NCBI GenBank assembly: GCA_033961575.1 | Contig: CM066730.1 | Span: forward strand, 154,593,523-154,657,522 | From: Aselliscus stoliczkanus | Taxonomy: Eukaryota > Chordata > Mammalia > Chiroptera > Hipposideridae | Direction of reading: 5' to 3' | DNA length: 64,000 nucleotides | Part shown: positions 14,401 to 29,400 of the stretch, in pieces | Numbering within the stretch: the first letter of the stretch is position 1 | How the letters are laid out: each line of letters starts with the position of its first letter | Notes under the pieces: model-generated | The model's input: the letters and a program-made list of their open reading frames with translations, nothing else | The model's database searches: none | Told to the model about the DNA's origin: nothing | Program-made: the position numbers and the translations under genes

Positions 14401-17400
14401 TAACTATGTTTCATCTAGTGTAAAGTACACATTTCCCCCAAATTTTAGTATCTTTCAAAATGAAATATGTCTTACAATCAATGGCATTTTCATAGTTGGC
14501 TGAGTTACTTCTTTTTGGTAGTGTATAAAATAATGGTGTGGCTTAGAATCCCTGGTGTCTGAGATTCCATGATATGCAGTATGTTTTAAAACTGTGCGTC
14601 TGGCTACTGTGTGGGAAAAGAGCCTGTGGGGCAAGAGCAGAAGCAAAAGACCAGCTCAGAAGTGCTGGAGTGGTCTGAGGAAGATCTCTCATGTAGATGT
14701 AGGAAAATGGCGAGGGGGTGCGTAGTGAGAAGGCAGTCAGGTCCAAGGCACACTGGAAGATGGAGCCAACTTGTTCACAGACTGAACATAAAGTTTAAGG
14801 TAAAGAGAAACGTTAGAATGACTCATGGAATTTTTTGCCTCAGCAAATTGGAAAACAATGGTACTATATCCTGGGATAAGCAAGACACATGTAAGAAGCA
14901 CGTGAGAAGAAAATCCAAATATTCTGTTTTTAACATGGTAAGTTTGAGAGTCCTGTGGGTCATCTAAATGGGGACTCCTCGAATCACAGCTGATGTCTGG
15001 TACCTCTCTGAGCATCTTCAAATGGGGGGGCCATGAGAAGTACACATCTGCACTAACTGAAGGAGGGGGCCAGCCTTCAACAGAGGAGCTCTGCTTATCT
15101 GTCCAGAAACAAGCCTATAGTGACAGCTTCCTAAGCTGGAGGTCATTTATGTGCCTTTTGGGACATGGTAGAGTTACCTTTACAATAGTGGAGTATTGCT
15201 GGGAAAATTTTTGACACTGGTCCAGTTTTGTCTGATTTCTCTCAATTTCTGCAAACAAATCCTAGGAACCAAAATATCACAGAATTATTATTGTCATTCC
15301 CATCATTGAAACAGCGGAGCATTGATTAAGTTCTTAGGCAGTTTTCAAACCTTAGCTACATCAGAATCACCTGGAAGACTGCATGAAACACAGATTGCTG
15401 GGCCCCACCCTCCAGGGTTTCTGATTTGGCAGGTTTGGGGTTGGATCCAAGAACTTGTATTTCTAACATGTTCCCAGGCGAATCTGATGCTGCTGCTCCT
15501 GGGTCAACACTTTGAAAACCACTATTCTAGGTATTTTACATTTATCACTTTGTTTACTCCTAACACCAATAACCTTATGAGACTGGCTGAACAAATAAGA
15601 GATTGTCTGTTTTACTATTGAGGAAGTAGAAACCTGAGAGATTCAGGAATTTGCTCAAGGTCTCACAGTGAGTGAATGAGCCAGGACTGGAATCCAGGCA
15701 ATCTTACTCGAGACTTCATACTCCTAACCATAATGCTAAACAAAAACTAACAAAATCCAAAACACCAACCAATAAAAACTGCTTTGAATGAGATCCTTTT
15801 CTTCCACTTATAGCTTTCCCTGGGTTTTCATTCCCCTCTATTCTAATCCTAGTAAAATAATATGTAACATCAAGAAACAAAATAAAGCAAGATAATTTTA
15901 ATCTGTCCATCTAGTGATTTAAATACATACTATGGCAATTCAGAATTGGAAGGGACCTTACAGGACCTCCAGTCTACATGCAAAATCAGTATCTTGAGAC
16001 AATGCTGCCTGTGAGACAATGTCCCCTTTCAGAAAAAGGGGGATGGGAATGAGCTGCCTGTTAGAGGAAGCTTAACTGCAAGCACATCATCTTCTTTTAT
16101 GATGAGCTAACCTTCCCCCACCACCTGCACCTTCCATCGAGTTGTTGCCACACCCACCGTCTGCTGGCTGAGCTGCTCCGATAGCACTCTGCTATCTTCT
16201 GCCTGGCCTGGCTTCATCATTTCCTGCTGGGCAGTAGTTTCCTCAATCCACCTGATGAGAGTTCCATGGCAGGCTCGGTAATCTCCCAGAACTTCCTGGA
16301 TACTTTCTAGCTCAGATTGGCTGGAGGAGCAGAGAAAAACTGTTATCAGGTAGCTCAGTATAAATACAGTAAAGTAAATGAGGCAATTTCCTCGTTGGTC
16401 TATGCCTCCAGTTGTGCCTGACCACAGAGGACACATGTTTATTTTAGGAGAACACCAATGAAATGCTGAGTGAGAGCTATGCATATACCCAATGCCCTAT
16501 GGGGTAAAAGGTAAGAACCAGTTGTGCCCTGTTGGCCCTGGAAACTGCCTGGGGTCTGGCATCCCATGATAATCCTTGTCAAATTTTTTACCTAGGTTGC
16601 CAAGGATTACTAGGGTTGCCAATAAGGTAGTACTGGCTGTCTACTTCTGTCCCCTGATGACAGAATACCTGTCAGAGAACCCCAGGTATGATTTATGAAT
16701 CACTGTAATTTCTTGGGGAGGATGGTGGGGTGGGGTTGGTAAAGAATAGTAGTTATTTACAGTTAATTTCAGAAACAGTTTCTTATACCACTTCTGTTAG
16801 TCTAACCAGCCATGGGATAGTAATTCAATTATAGAGAACCAATCCAAACTTATATAAGTTGCTATAACTCTTCTCCCTATATATTTGCCTACTCAGCCTA
16901 GCTTCTGTCTTTCCTATTCAAATCAGTCTTCAGAAGATAACTGAATTAGCAAATGAAAAGGAAGCAAGAAATTCTGCAAAGGCCACTATGCAAATGTCTC
17001 ATATTTAGATTCAAAGCTAGTAAAACAAGAACTAGAACTCAGGTTTCTGTTCTTGAGGAAAGATCACAAGGTCACCTTCCCAGTCTATATTCTAAGACAC
17101 CATTGTCATCATGGCTTAATTAGGTTAAGACCTGAGGCCCGGGAGAGGTACTACTTAATAGAATCATCACTGCTGACCCAACAGCAAGCCTCAAGTCTGT
17201 GTCAGGGTTGGTTATCCCAACTTCCTGTCACTTATCTTGTCCAGAATTCATACATTCATTTACTTTCTGCCTCTGCCTTTAAACAAGAATATACAAATAT
17301 AACTTTATTTAGTTTAAAACCTAGTCCCTGAACCCTAACAGGAGAGAAAGGTGGGGTCACCACTCACCGAGTCTCAAGCTGGGCAATGACGCGGTGCCAA

Positions 17401-19511
17401 CGCTCCTGCAGCTGGGCACCTTTTTCCTGGTAGCGTTCCAAATCCAGGTTTCGCTCTGGGGTCAGACGATTCAGCTGCTCTGCTACCACCTTGGCCTTGG
17501 CAATTTCCTCATCCAGGACTGAAAACACCAAATTCTTGTCCTTCACATCACCAAGCCAGTGCTATAAAAATACAAGTATAGCCAACAGGTTAAATATACT
17601 CCATGCTAAAAAGTAAAAGGAACTCAGACTAAGGTAGGCAACAGAGACATTGTCTACAGCCGGCTCCACATTCTATCTGTTGATTCAGAAGCTAGACCCT
17701 CTGTTTGTGCCAGAAATGCCCCCACAGTCCTCATGCACACTGGGCAGCCACAGGCAGGCCGTGCAGTATAGAGAAACGTGCACAGGACTTGCGTGTGAAG
17801 CCTGGCTCTGCTGCTTATAAGCTATGAAGCCAAGATAAGTTGTTTAGCCAATCTGAACCTTGGTTTTTTCATCTGTAAATGGAGACAAAAATTCCTTCCC
17901 TATCCACCTCACGAAGTTGCTTGTGAGAATCAAATGAACTAACAGCTAAGTGATTTACAAACTTATAGCAAAACCATTGATTGTATCCAATTAAGCCACA
18001 ATTTTGTTAGAACAGAGAGAAAAGAAATAGAAAGGCACAGTCCTTTAGCAGTATTAAATATGATATTCTGCCTAGTTCAAATGCAAACTTGATTCAGTTT
18101 CATGCCATCTAAAACTGCATTTCTCTGCTAACCCAAAACAATGGCTATGATAAGTCAACCTCCTAAGAAACTCAGAGCAACCAACCCGTAGTGTAGAGCG
18201 ATGGGACTCCAGAGCTGAGAGATCTGCTGGTACTGCTTCTTCTTGACTCAGCTTGATCTCATAACCTTTGACCAAGAGTTCAGCATCCTGGATGTTACGC
18301 ACTATAACATCAATTGTCTTGAGCCTGTGAAGATAAAATCACCTTCATTGACACATTCATCTTAAGAGATAGGCGATAGACCCGGAGGACTATAGAGAGG
18401 TTTGCAAAACATGATTGCTGCCCAAATCAATTTCACCATTACTAGATGATGACAGGGTTTTGTGAAAACAAGAAAGCATGGTATATGTGCTACCAGTTTA
18501 AGCCAATTCAAAATGAAGTTGTAGGTGGCACTAGGACATGCACACATATGGTGGACTCATGGAAGAGAAGTCCCAAGGACAGAAACCCACTCAATACTAC
18601 AAAGAGTCTAAGATCTGTGGCCCCTCAAGGTCATGGGTAGGGATGGGAGGGCAGAGACCAGTATTTAGTTTAGCTTAAAATTTTTCTTTTCATTCTTTAG
18701 TGTCCCTGTCTCTTTCTTTTTGTCAGAGGTCTCTTGTCATGAGTGTATGTGCTTCAAGATCTACAATCTCCTTGGATTGTTCCTGAAATACTCCAGGCAC
18801 TTCCCCTTCTCATCCCAATGGAAAACATTGCCATTTGGACCCATTCCTCACTCAGCTCACTCACTTATTCAGATAGATGGTGGAGAGACCATACACGTGA
18901 TCCATTTTCTCCACCAGCAGATTAAGTTCTGAGCGCAGACTCGGCACACTCGAACCAGATGGGGTCTGATGGAGAAAACTGTTGCATTTCATGGAAACAG
19001 AGTCCAAGTCTGACCTTAGCTGCTGCAAATCCTCCTGGGTATGCTGTCAGGAACAAGACACACAACAAAGATGGAGACAATGATACAAAGACGTTAGAAA
19101 GAAGTTCTTGTTTGTAATAGGACAATATTGGAAACAGCCTAAATGCCATATATAAGAGAGCGGCCAAACAAACTATGAAATAGCACTAAAGAGGGGGGGA
19201 AGGGGAAGAACATACACAAGTAATTTCTGAACAAAGTATCTGCACCATCGACATATCTTCTGGCAAATGACAAAAACAACTATAAATAAGAGTTGAACCC
19301 CAGGTCATAGGTTTGTTTTCTGTAGTAGTATGAGTTAGCCATTCTGAGACTACTAGCTGTACATGTTGGAAATGAACAATATGTAAATTTGTTGTTGTGG
19401 ATATGTAAGGAGGTTTTTCAGTCTTGGTGAAGGGGAAGAGGAAACGTTAGAATAAGCCTGTGGTACTGGTCTGGAACAGGATGGAGACAGATACATATAA
19501 ATTAGTAGATA

Positions 19512-19556
<45 letters not shown>

Positions 19557-22500
19557 TAAATATATTCATCTACCTTTGTGATATATTTATATGTATATAC
19601 TTACACATATGTATATATACACATATATATATATGCATGTATATAAACAGGTGTGTGTCTGTGTGTCTCTGTGTGTGTAACATAGGAGTGTGTTTGTAAA
19701 TATGTATTTTTCTAGCTCTATGTGCTGAGCAGCCATAGGGAATCCAGGTCTTGGTTTCTAAATAACATTCTTCACCTAAAAGAAGCAGGACGCCTAGGAG
19801 AAATGGCTGATTCCAGGGTTGGGGCTGGCAATGGAAAGATGAACCATTATATATTGAACCAGGAATATATTGTTTTGTTGAAATAAAGCACTCAAATAAA
19901 TATAATGTGTTAAAATGACGTAGGAGTCCGCTCGAAGGGGATTCAAATGGCTACATTTGGAAAATGTTGAACATTGAAATAAAAGATGGCAAATTACCAA
20001 TCAATGAATAAAATAAGAATCTATAAGTTTATACTGAAATAAAGAAGGAAGAAAGGAAAAAGAGAGGGAGACAAACTTTCTTTCTGACAGAAATTTAAAA
20101 CTGTAAAAGGAATGACAAAATTAGAATGTTACCTTTTGGCAACAGTCAGACTAATAATTATTCAGCCAAGAGTCAACAATAGATGCTAAAACTAGTTGGT
20201 GAAAGTTTGATGTAAAACAGGATATTTATTTATAGGACCTAAAAGTATCTCCCCACAAGATACTTAGTAATTACAATGGGGAAAATAGCAACTAGTGATA
20301 AAATTTATCACCAGTAATGGGACAAATCAACATCACATGCTTCCTGATATCATACACCAAGGACACAACATCACTTCTGTGGTACTCCTGCCAAAAACAT
20401 GTGACCTGTATCTAAGCCTCAGATAAACACAAATAGAGAGAAATGGTGCAAAATAAATGGCCTACACTCTTCAAAAATGTTAAACTCATGAAAGATGAAA
20501 AAAAATCGAGAAACTTTCAGGTTAAAGGAATCTAAAGAGATAGAGCAACTCAATGCAGTGTGTGATGCTGGACTGAATGAATCCTGTACAGAAAAATTGC
20601 CCAGATCCTTTTTTTACAAGGGGGATGGGGAGAGGGAGGGATGGGCATGCTACCCCAAAAGACATTATTAGGTCAACTGATAAAACTGTAATAAGGTCTT
20701 ATATCAGTGTTCATTTCCTGATTCTAATCATTGTCCTGTGGTGATGTAAGAGACGATCCTTGTTTTTGGAAATGTACACTGAAGTATTGAGGGGTAAAGA
20801 AGCACCATGTCTGGAAGTTACTCTCAAGGAAAAAAAAAATATATTAGTATAATGTATGCATATATGTAGAAGAAAATGATAAAGCAGATGTAGAAAAATG
20901 TTAACATTTGGGGAATCTAGGTGAAGGATATATGTGCACAAAAACTTTTCTGTGTATCTGAAACTATTTCAAAATAAAAAGTTAAATAAATGGAAGGTCT
21001 TCAAGAAGAGCTGAATATTAAACTTTATTTCTTAGAAAGTTCTATTTTGTGGGAACAATAGAACTTGGATGACTATATAAAAGTAAAAAGCTTCGATGTG
21101 GGAATTACGGGTTCATATGACATGTCTCATACAGGCATATTAGATCCCTCTTGGCCAATGAAAATTACACTGCAGTCTCATCCTCCTCTTCAAGCTTAGG
21201 AATAATTGATAAAGGTAAGAAAAATCACTCCTCATTAGCCATTCCTTTCCATTCCCTTTAAGGCCCCAGATCAAATCTAATAATCTTTATTAATTGTAGA
21301 TTTTTATTAAATGGTAAGCATTCTATGATAATAAGATCCTGAAGCAGACAAGCCAATAAAAATATGAAATGCTTCAGAAATTTGCATTTCATCCTGCACA
21401 GGAGACATGCTAGTCTCTGTACTATTCCAATTTTTAGTATATGGGCTGCCAAAGCAAGCACCAAATCTAATATTCTTCACAGGGCTCTCTCATACCATCC
21501 CAAGGAGAAATGTTCTAGTAATATTCTACATTCCTATAGCAATGTTTGCTTAGAAATCTGCAAATACACTAGGTACTATTTTATAACATCTCGTATACTG
21601 AAGTCTCTAATTGTGACTTCAGCCTTGTATTCTTTTTTAACTACACTTACAAGCGAAAAGCAAGAACTTTAGCTTACATTCTTTTGCATGCCTTTGAGCA
21701 CTTAATAAAGCAACTAATATTTGCTGCTTTTACTTCAAGAATACTACCCTACATTTTTACAGCCTTTTACTTTTCCAGAAAGCTGTATTATTTAATTTTC
21801 AGAACTCAGTGAATTACATATTATAAGAAAGGAAACTAAACATGAGAGTAGCTTTCCCACAGCCATAGAGAAAGTGCCTTAGGACCCAGAGCAGAACTGA
21901 GATTCTTTCCTTAAAATTTTGTGTCATCTCACATGACTGATGGTAACCATGTCATAAAGTAACACATACTTGTAAGGGGTAGAGCAGAGAGCAGCGTCTC
22001 CACAAGCAGTCTTCAACTACATAGCCCAATGCAGCACTTCAAACAACTTACCCAACTGTGTAGAAAACTAATCAAAATTCAGCAATCTACTGGGAGCTGA
22101 AATCAAGCTTCCACTCAGGTAAAAGGCATTTACAGGCCGCATGGAAGAATTTTGTAGTAGGACTGCCATGAGTCTATCGCCTTATTTCTGAAGAGCTATA
22201 CTCTCTTGCCATCCAATTCATTCCGAAAGCATTTACCCGGCAAACAGTACCTAGTTCCTAGGACTTACCTCTTGCTCTGCGATCCTTAACGCATTGTCCT
22301 GTCGGGCATCTTTGTCAGTCCTTGAGCTGGCTGGCATCTGGATTCGTCTGACTAGCCTCTGTTCACACTCCTCCAGGCGCAGCCGGATATTCTTCAGCTC
22401 TGAAATGTACATCTTGGCCACAGTTTCCTCTTTGTCCTCTGTGAATGCACAAGCACAGAAGACCATTAAGCACCACACCAGAGAACAGACAACCCGGAAA

Positions 22501-25500
22501 CAACAGATTCATCCTCAGAGGGCACCACTGGTTCCAATAGACCTGCTATTCCACTAAGGAAAGCAAGGCCTTATGGGGGGAACCTTATGCCCGATACTAA
22601 ATTCCCTGCATTACATAATGATCTTTAAGGATCCAAACGTGTTATTTCCACAAGAAAATGTGATAGGTCGATAAGCAGTAAAGGCTGAAACATGGCCTCT
22701 TCTTCCATGATCTGATTTTGCAAAGTCATCTCTATAAGTTTTTCTCTATCTCAAGTTTTTGTTTTTTGTTTTTTTAGCTGAGCCATCCTGCCATCTGTTG
22801 GCAGCTTTGTGGCAGCTCAGCTCGGGCTGGGCATCGAACTGCTGTTGTTCAGAGCTCAACTCGCACTCTTGAGCGAGCTCTTAACCAACTGAGCCACTTG
22901 GCCGGCCCTCTATCTCAAGATTTTAGTTTCAGTGGTGACAGTGCTTTCTAGTTTATATGAAGGGTCCAGCAGCACCCTTTGGGGCTCTTACTCCACCAGC
23001 TCTGTCCCTCTTCCCAAGGCACACACCATTCTCGATGGATTTCATCAGGTGCTGGAAGTGGGTTTTACAAGCCTCCACCTCCTCCTCCAGGCGCAGACCA
23101 TCAGCCACTGAGAAGAGCGCCGAGTCACGGCTGTCCTGCAGGAAGTCTGCATAGTGGGCCTGGAGGTTCTTCATGACCTGCTGGCACTCCCCAGGTGCTG
23201 ATGATCGAAGCTAGAGAGGAACAGACAGAAGAAATTTCAATAGAATGGGGACACAATCCTCCCACCCTCCTCTTTTTTATTGGCATTTAACACAGACACA
23301 AAATAGTATACAAACCATAATGGTAAGAGATGCTTATCTTGCAGGGATAAAAAGCCTACAACCTTCTCTCTCTGCGCAAAAGACCAAATATGTTATTTAT
23401 TTCATCAGGAATTTCCTGAACCATTCAGGCTACTGTTTCTAGTTCCTAAAGTCTTCAGGGCCCTAACCCTGAAACAGTATCCTTGACTCCACTTTATTCT
23501 AATTGGGTGGGTAGGAGTCTCAGGATGAAAACAAGTTCCTTCTGAAAAAAGCTTGCCAGTAGGATGTGAGCCTGGGGTAAACCTTTCATAATTACCTTTT
23601 CTAGATTCCAGGTCTTTACAAGGTCAAGGTCCTTCCTCAGATAGTTCCAGGAGATAAGGCTTTTGGTGTTAATGTGTAGCTGATGCCAAAGGGCCATCAC
23701 CTTCTGATAAGACTGCTCCACTCTAGGAACAATACAACCTGGTTATGGCTTTTATAGAAAGATTTGAGCTTCACATTAGAGACTCTCTAAGGAAAAACTG
23801 TGATTGCCTTAGCAGAACTGAGCTTAGATGCTGAGCAGAGAAAGGCAACAAGTCAAATACTAACAACATAGGAATCTTTATAACTAAATTGAGATCCTCA
23901 AACGATTTGCGTTTGCTACGCTATTTTGTATATCATGTCAACACATACTTAGTAATCTCATAAATGTTACCTGAATGTAATATAATTATGAGAAGTTAGA
24001 GAGGGGAAATACCCAGGGAAAGCAATGATGAAGTAGAGAAAGAACCAACCCATTTGGAATTGTTGAAAATGACAACATCAACACTTAAAAAATGATTTGC
24101 TATGTTCTATATATTTACAAAACTGCTAGGATGTTTAAAAGTTAATAGCAATTTAAGAAGTCCATCTGGCATATAAAAAGAAACTGCAGTATGAAGGACT
24201 TGAGAAGATTTTTTTCTTAAGCATCCCATGCCTGATTCAATCTCAACTTCTGGAAGAATAACAAACTCACAGACACACAAACACACACAACAAATACCAA
24301 ATTACCTTGAATTTCTTCAAGCTGAGAAATATGAGATATTAAGAACAGGATAGTAAACTACAAGCCAGGATTGTCAGTTAAATAGAAGACAATAAACTCA
24401 TTATTTTATCTTCTCTTTTTCCAAAACCCCCACTAAAATGTCAGTAAAGTCGAAATAAAAGTTCAAAAATTCTCTAAGAAGAATAAAAAGACAAAGAAAT
24501 ATAAAACAGAAAGAAAATTAGAGAATCAGTTCAGAAGATCCAACATCTGATAAACGAGAGTTCTTGAAAGCAAGAACAGAAGAAACACAGAGAAGGAAAT
24601 AAATAATTGAAGAAAAACTTCCCCAGATCTGAAAGATATTAGTTTCCAGGGTTAGCATACTCACCCGAAGACACACCCCCCTTCAAAGATTAAAGACAAA
24701 CAAGATTATAACAGTTTCAGAGAGATCAAGTTTTCATTCAAAAGATTACATTATCAAACTCATGTGTATCACCACTGTAGTGGAGAGGATATGCAATTCT
24801 ATGTATTTATCAGAACCACAGTACTGCTCATTACAAAGGGAGAATTTCGCAGTTGTGTGAATTTAAAAAAGAGAAAGGTGAACAATGAGAATGGTACTGT
24901 ACTTCTCAACAGCAAACCCTGGAAGCTAGAAACCAGTGGAAGTGCCTTCAGGAGTCGGAGTGAAAATAATTTCCAAGAGAATTCTGTAACTGATCAACTC
25001 ATTATGAAGGGAGAAGAAAGACATTTTCAGAAAAAATTTACTTCTAATGCACTCTTTTTCAGTAAGCTATTGAAGATTGTACTCTCCCAAGCCAGGGGGT
25101 AAACCAATCAATTAGACTTGGTTTCTAGGAGTCAGAGGGTCCAGCACAGAAGAGAGGTAAGGATGAAGATGAAGTGAAATGCCAGGGAAGCAGCATTGGA
25201 GAAGGCCCACACAGCAGGCCCAGACTGAAAACGGGAGATCGAATCATCTAGAAGGGATGTGTCCAAGAGAAAATAAAAATGAAAATTACCTCCAGTGTCT
25301 GACCACATTGAGAAGGCTTTTACAGTAAAGCAGGGGAGTTTGGAAATAATTCATAACATGCAAATAGATAACTAAGCAAACTTAAAACCAAAACAATGAT
25401 CAACTCCGAGGAAACAAAAAGTTATACAAGAAGGTACATGAAATAATTTACTCATACATATAATTCAATCACCTACTTGTATTCACTCTTTCCTTCAACA

Positions 25501-26389
25501 ATCATTTACTGAGCACCTATTAAGTGCCAGGAATGGTTCTAGGTCCTGATGTTACAAAGCTACACAAACCAGACAAATACCTTTCTTTTGAATCTTCTAA
25601 TAGGAGGGAAAAGGCAAAAAAAAAAACCAACCCAAATATTAATCTGTTAGGCAGTATTAAGTATTCTGAAGAAAAATGGAGAGGAGTAAAGGAGACTGAG
25701 AGTGATAGGCAGAGAGGGGTTTGCAGGGGGGCAGTAAGACGAACTGAATAAAGCGAGAGAGTGAATCATGTGAATATCTAAAATAAGCAGAGGAAAGAAT
25801 ACGGTGTCTGAGAAACAGGATGAAGACCAGTGACTGGAGCTGAGCAGAAGCAAGGACACAGGCAGAGGCTGAATTTAGAGAGGAAGGGTAAACTGGGGTA
25901 AGTCTCACAACAACCCCCAATAGTACTATAAATAATTAATGTAATAACACAAAAAGCATCAATTTAAACAAAAATTGTGGCATAGCTACATTTGTTTGGG
26001 GTTTTTTGTTTGTTTGTTTGTTTGTTTGAGGGCAGTGTCACTGGCCCTCATATGTGGGACTGAACCGGGGCCGCTGGCTTCCAAGGCCAGCGCTTAACCA
26101 CCGCGCCACTCAGCCGGCCCGGCATAGCTACATTTGGAAGATGGGAAAAGAAGAAGTGTATGCAGGTATGTGTGTACAAAGCTAAATGTTAAATTTCCTA
26201 GAGTAGGAAATCAACAGGTAATTTCCAAATTTGAAAAAAAATCAGAAAACAGAAAACAAACAAATCACATTATTTAGAAATTTGGCGTTAAAACCAGAAA
26301 TATCTGCTCAAAGAGTTGTAAACCGATGACTCTGGGAAGCAGAACTCTAGGGTGGGAAAGGTGATTGTTAGTTTTCATTGTGAGATTTA

Positions 26390-26443
<54 letters not shown>

Positions 26444-29400
26444 TTTAATAAAATATAAAGAAAATTGCTGTCTTTACGAAAACCAATCTTCTAAGAGTAA
26501 ACGGTTTTATAACCAAGAATTCTTTTAAAAAGAATCATCACAGTATATCTCAGTTGAACATAAGCATTTACAGAAAATTACTGTGTAGCTGGCAGTGCAA
26601 GACTTGGTATCCTAATAGGAGGTCTTTCCAAACAGAAACTTGATCACTCTGTTCAAGGAGATCACAAATGCAGGTGCATCCTCTATCAGCTCATGGGGGC
26701 CAATAGCAGAGCGGGCAGTACAGAGTGGCAGCTGAGCAGTTACCTGCTGGCCATCTCAATGGCATCCTTATTGGGTGGCGGGATGAGGAAGCAGACCGAT
26801 GGCACCATTGCCTCATTCCCTGTGGGGCTGATCACTTTCCACTTGGTCCTCTGTGAATTATCTTCCAACACACATTCGTCATTCTTGCAAATAGTGATCT
26901 GAAGAGACAAATGTACAGGCTTTTGCTAATGGATAAAACAACAACCCGTTATTACCTGGTATCTGATCCCAAGGCTATGAAATCCTTAAGAAAAAATTCA
27001 TTTTGGAAAGCTGCCATCACTTAGTGAGAGTTCCTGATTCTGATAAAAAGATAATACATAAAAATACAAAACACAGGAAAGGTTGCAGACATCAACAAAT
27101 CAAGGAAGCAAGTGTTTATTAAATGCCTGTTACATGTCAAGTAACTTGATATACGAAGGGTAGAAGGAGACTATAAGACCTCCAAGAGCAATCTCTCTGC
27201 ATCTACAACCATTAGGGTCAAAATTAAAAGGACATGAATACTCACAACTCTGCTTTTGTGATACTTCCTCCTCCTCCCTTCCTGTCATCCCACCCAAATA
27301 TCCCCGAAAATGTTTAAGCATTTGGAATGATCAGTTCTTTCTCTTGGAAAACAAGTAACAATATTATCCCTATTCTATAGACAGAAATATTGAGATAGAA
27401 AGTGCAAAAAAAAGTTTATTCACTCTTTTGTGTAACAAATATTTATTGAGCCTACTATGTACCTGGAAGTATACAAGACCTCTAGAAATAAAAATAGTAA
27501 AATGGTAAGCTGACAAACATGGCCTATATTCCCCATATTCTAGTGGGGCATATAGTTACACCACTGTGTGACAAATGAATTTATCAGGGAATGCATGAAA
27601 GGCACATAAGTCTTGGTTAGAGAGGTAAAGAAAAATTACTCTGACCTTGAAGCCACATTAAGGAATTTAGACTATTTCTTCAATAAATAGAAATGGGGAA
27701 TTGTTGTAGGACTTAAGCAGGGGAGTGATTTTTTTTTTTTTTTTTTTGAGGGCAGTGTCACTGGCCCTCATATGTGGGACCTGGAACCAGGGCCGCTGGC
27801 GTCCCAAGCCAGCGCTTAACTATCATGCCACTCGGCCGGCCCGGGAGTGATATTTTTTGTAAAAATGGTGGTAGGATAAAGCATGCATTGAATGGGGAGG
27901 ATGATGCAATGATCCAAATGAAAGAAACTTATGGTCTAACTTAAGGCAGCAGCAGCAGGGACAGAAAGGAGTATCGCTAAGGGAGATTTATGTACAGGTT
28001 AGTATTAACTTGGTAGCTCTATTAAGGGATTAAGGGGGAGGAGTCAGGGTATCTCCTAAGTGCTAAGTACCATTTCTCTCACCACTTAGGCAACTGGGTA
28101 GATGATGATGCCAATCACCGAGGCAGGGAGCAGGTCAAGAACGTAGAGTTGAAGAATTTTTTTTTAATGAAAAGAAAGATTTGAGCATGTTTAACTCCTA
28201 ATTTTTAAAAACTATCATTTGACCTTTCCTTATTACCACAGCCCTGGCTGAAGGCTTCCCTTGTCCCTTCCTTCCCTCCAGAGCCAGGGGTACCCTTTCC
28301 GCCTCCTCACCTCAATCTGCCGATAGTCACAGACGGCCTTCACAGAAATGGTGCTCTTTAGCACGTGGTCGGGACTGCGTGGCTTTAGCTGAACAATGGT
28401 TTTTGATCTCCCAACAAGACTAGCAACGGAACTCTTGGACTGTATAAGCTGTTCCTTTTCATCCTACAAAATGAGAAGAAAATCAACAAGACATTAATGT
28501 GGTTATTCAGGGTGACTAAGTCCACAAAGAAAACAGAGTGCTCCACTCCCTCAGAGAATGTCACTTCTCAGTTAAGGAGGGATCCTAGGTGGAGCCATCT
28601 TAGCAACACATGGATAAAGAAAAAAGGAGAGAGATTTCCGTCTTCTACCAAGTGCTTTTGATTTCAAATTGTGCAGCTCTCTTCCTGTGCCCTTTCAATG
28701 AGCCATAAAGCCACATGCAAAACAAACAAACAAACAAACAAACAAACAAACTTCTAGCTGCCAAATTCAGCTATAAAGCTAACAAAGGATTTCCCCAAAT
28801 AAGGTTCAGAGAACAGGGAAGTTAAAAACAATAATAACAACTATAATATGTTGTTATTATTGTTGTTATTATTATTATTCAATTTCTCACTGGTAAGTAA
28901 CCAGTTCTTGCCTTCTGCTTAGGAAAAACTAGAGTTATGCTCTTTAAAATTTTTTTAATAATTATATATCTCCTAAGCTGTACCACAAATATTTTACTTT
29001 CTTAAATTGAGGCACACATTCTACAGAAAGATCTTAGCTCTTCAACCAACAATCTGCAAAGCAATACTGTTGGTGAAGGCATCGTGACAAATGATTTAGG
29101 GTTTACTCTTTAGTGTCTTGCTGTGCCAGTCGTGTGAATTTCATTGGTTTCAAGGCAGTACCATGCAAAATTGAAACTCTCCAGTCTTTGCAAACCCAAG
29201 TATCTTAAAAGCTAATTAACCTCTTGTCAACAAAATTGGTAGCCATCTACTACCAATTCCATTAGAGTAAAAGATTAAGCAGGATATTTCAAGCCCATTT
29301 TGAGATACAAAAACTCCCACGAAGAGGGCATTTTTAGGATGGAAGTAGATGTGATGATAGTCAAAGAGTTAATAATGTTAAGAAATGCCATTAAAGAATT

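Larger units (their letters stand above)
12410..15177 (-). other. MACF1 intron rich in old repeats
   Basis: Contains a family B SINE (12546), MER5A (13325), L2 fragments (13540 and 14020) and MIR (13770), itemised separately. The 118-codon plus-strand frame at 14611 has no recognisable domain. Confidence 0.6.
15262..16157 (-). other. MACF1 intron
   Basis: Holds MER5A and MIR copies (15325-15720); the rest is plain intron. Confidence 0.6.
19044..22268 (-). other. Long MACF1 intron
   Basis: Holds a TG microsatellite (19514), an A-rich LINE-type 3' end (20500-20990) and a U6 pseudogene (21358). No coding evidence; short frames here lack domains. Confidence 0.6.
23723..26743 (-). other. Long MACF1 intron
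   Basis: About 24420-25320 resembles an old interspersed mammalian repeat (accctggaagctagaaacca, agacattttcagaaaaaatt) of LINE/HAL1 type that I cannot name safely. L2, a family A SINE and an A/TA microsatellite follow. Confidence 0.5.
26899..28310 (-). other. MACF1 intron between the two SH3 exons
   Basis: Mostly an L2 copy with a SINE inserted; no coding evidence. Confidence 0.6.

Noticed and set aside
14611..14967. 118-codon plus-strand frame
   Set aside because: No domain, no splice or conservation signal, lies in intron next to L2 sequence.
21358..21461. Functional U6 gene
   Set aside because: Substitutions and a deletion beside the ACAGAGA box, and no PSE/TATA at Pol III spacing.
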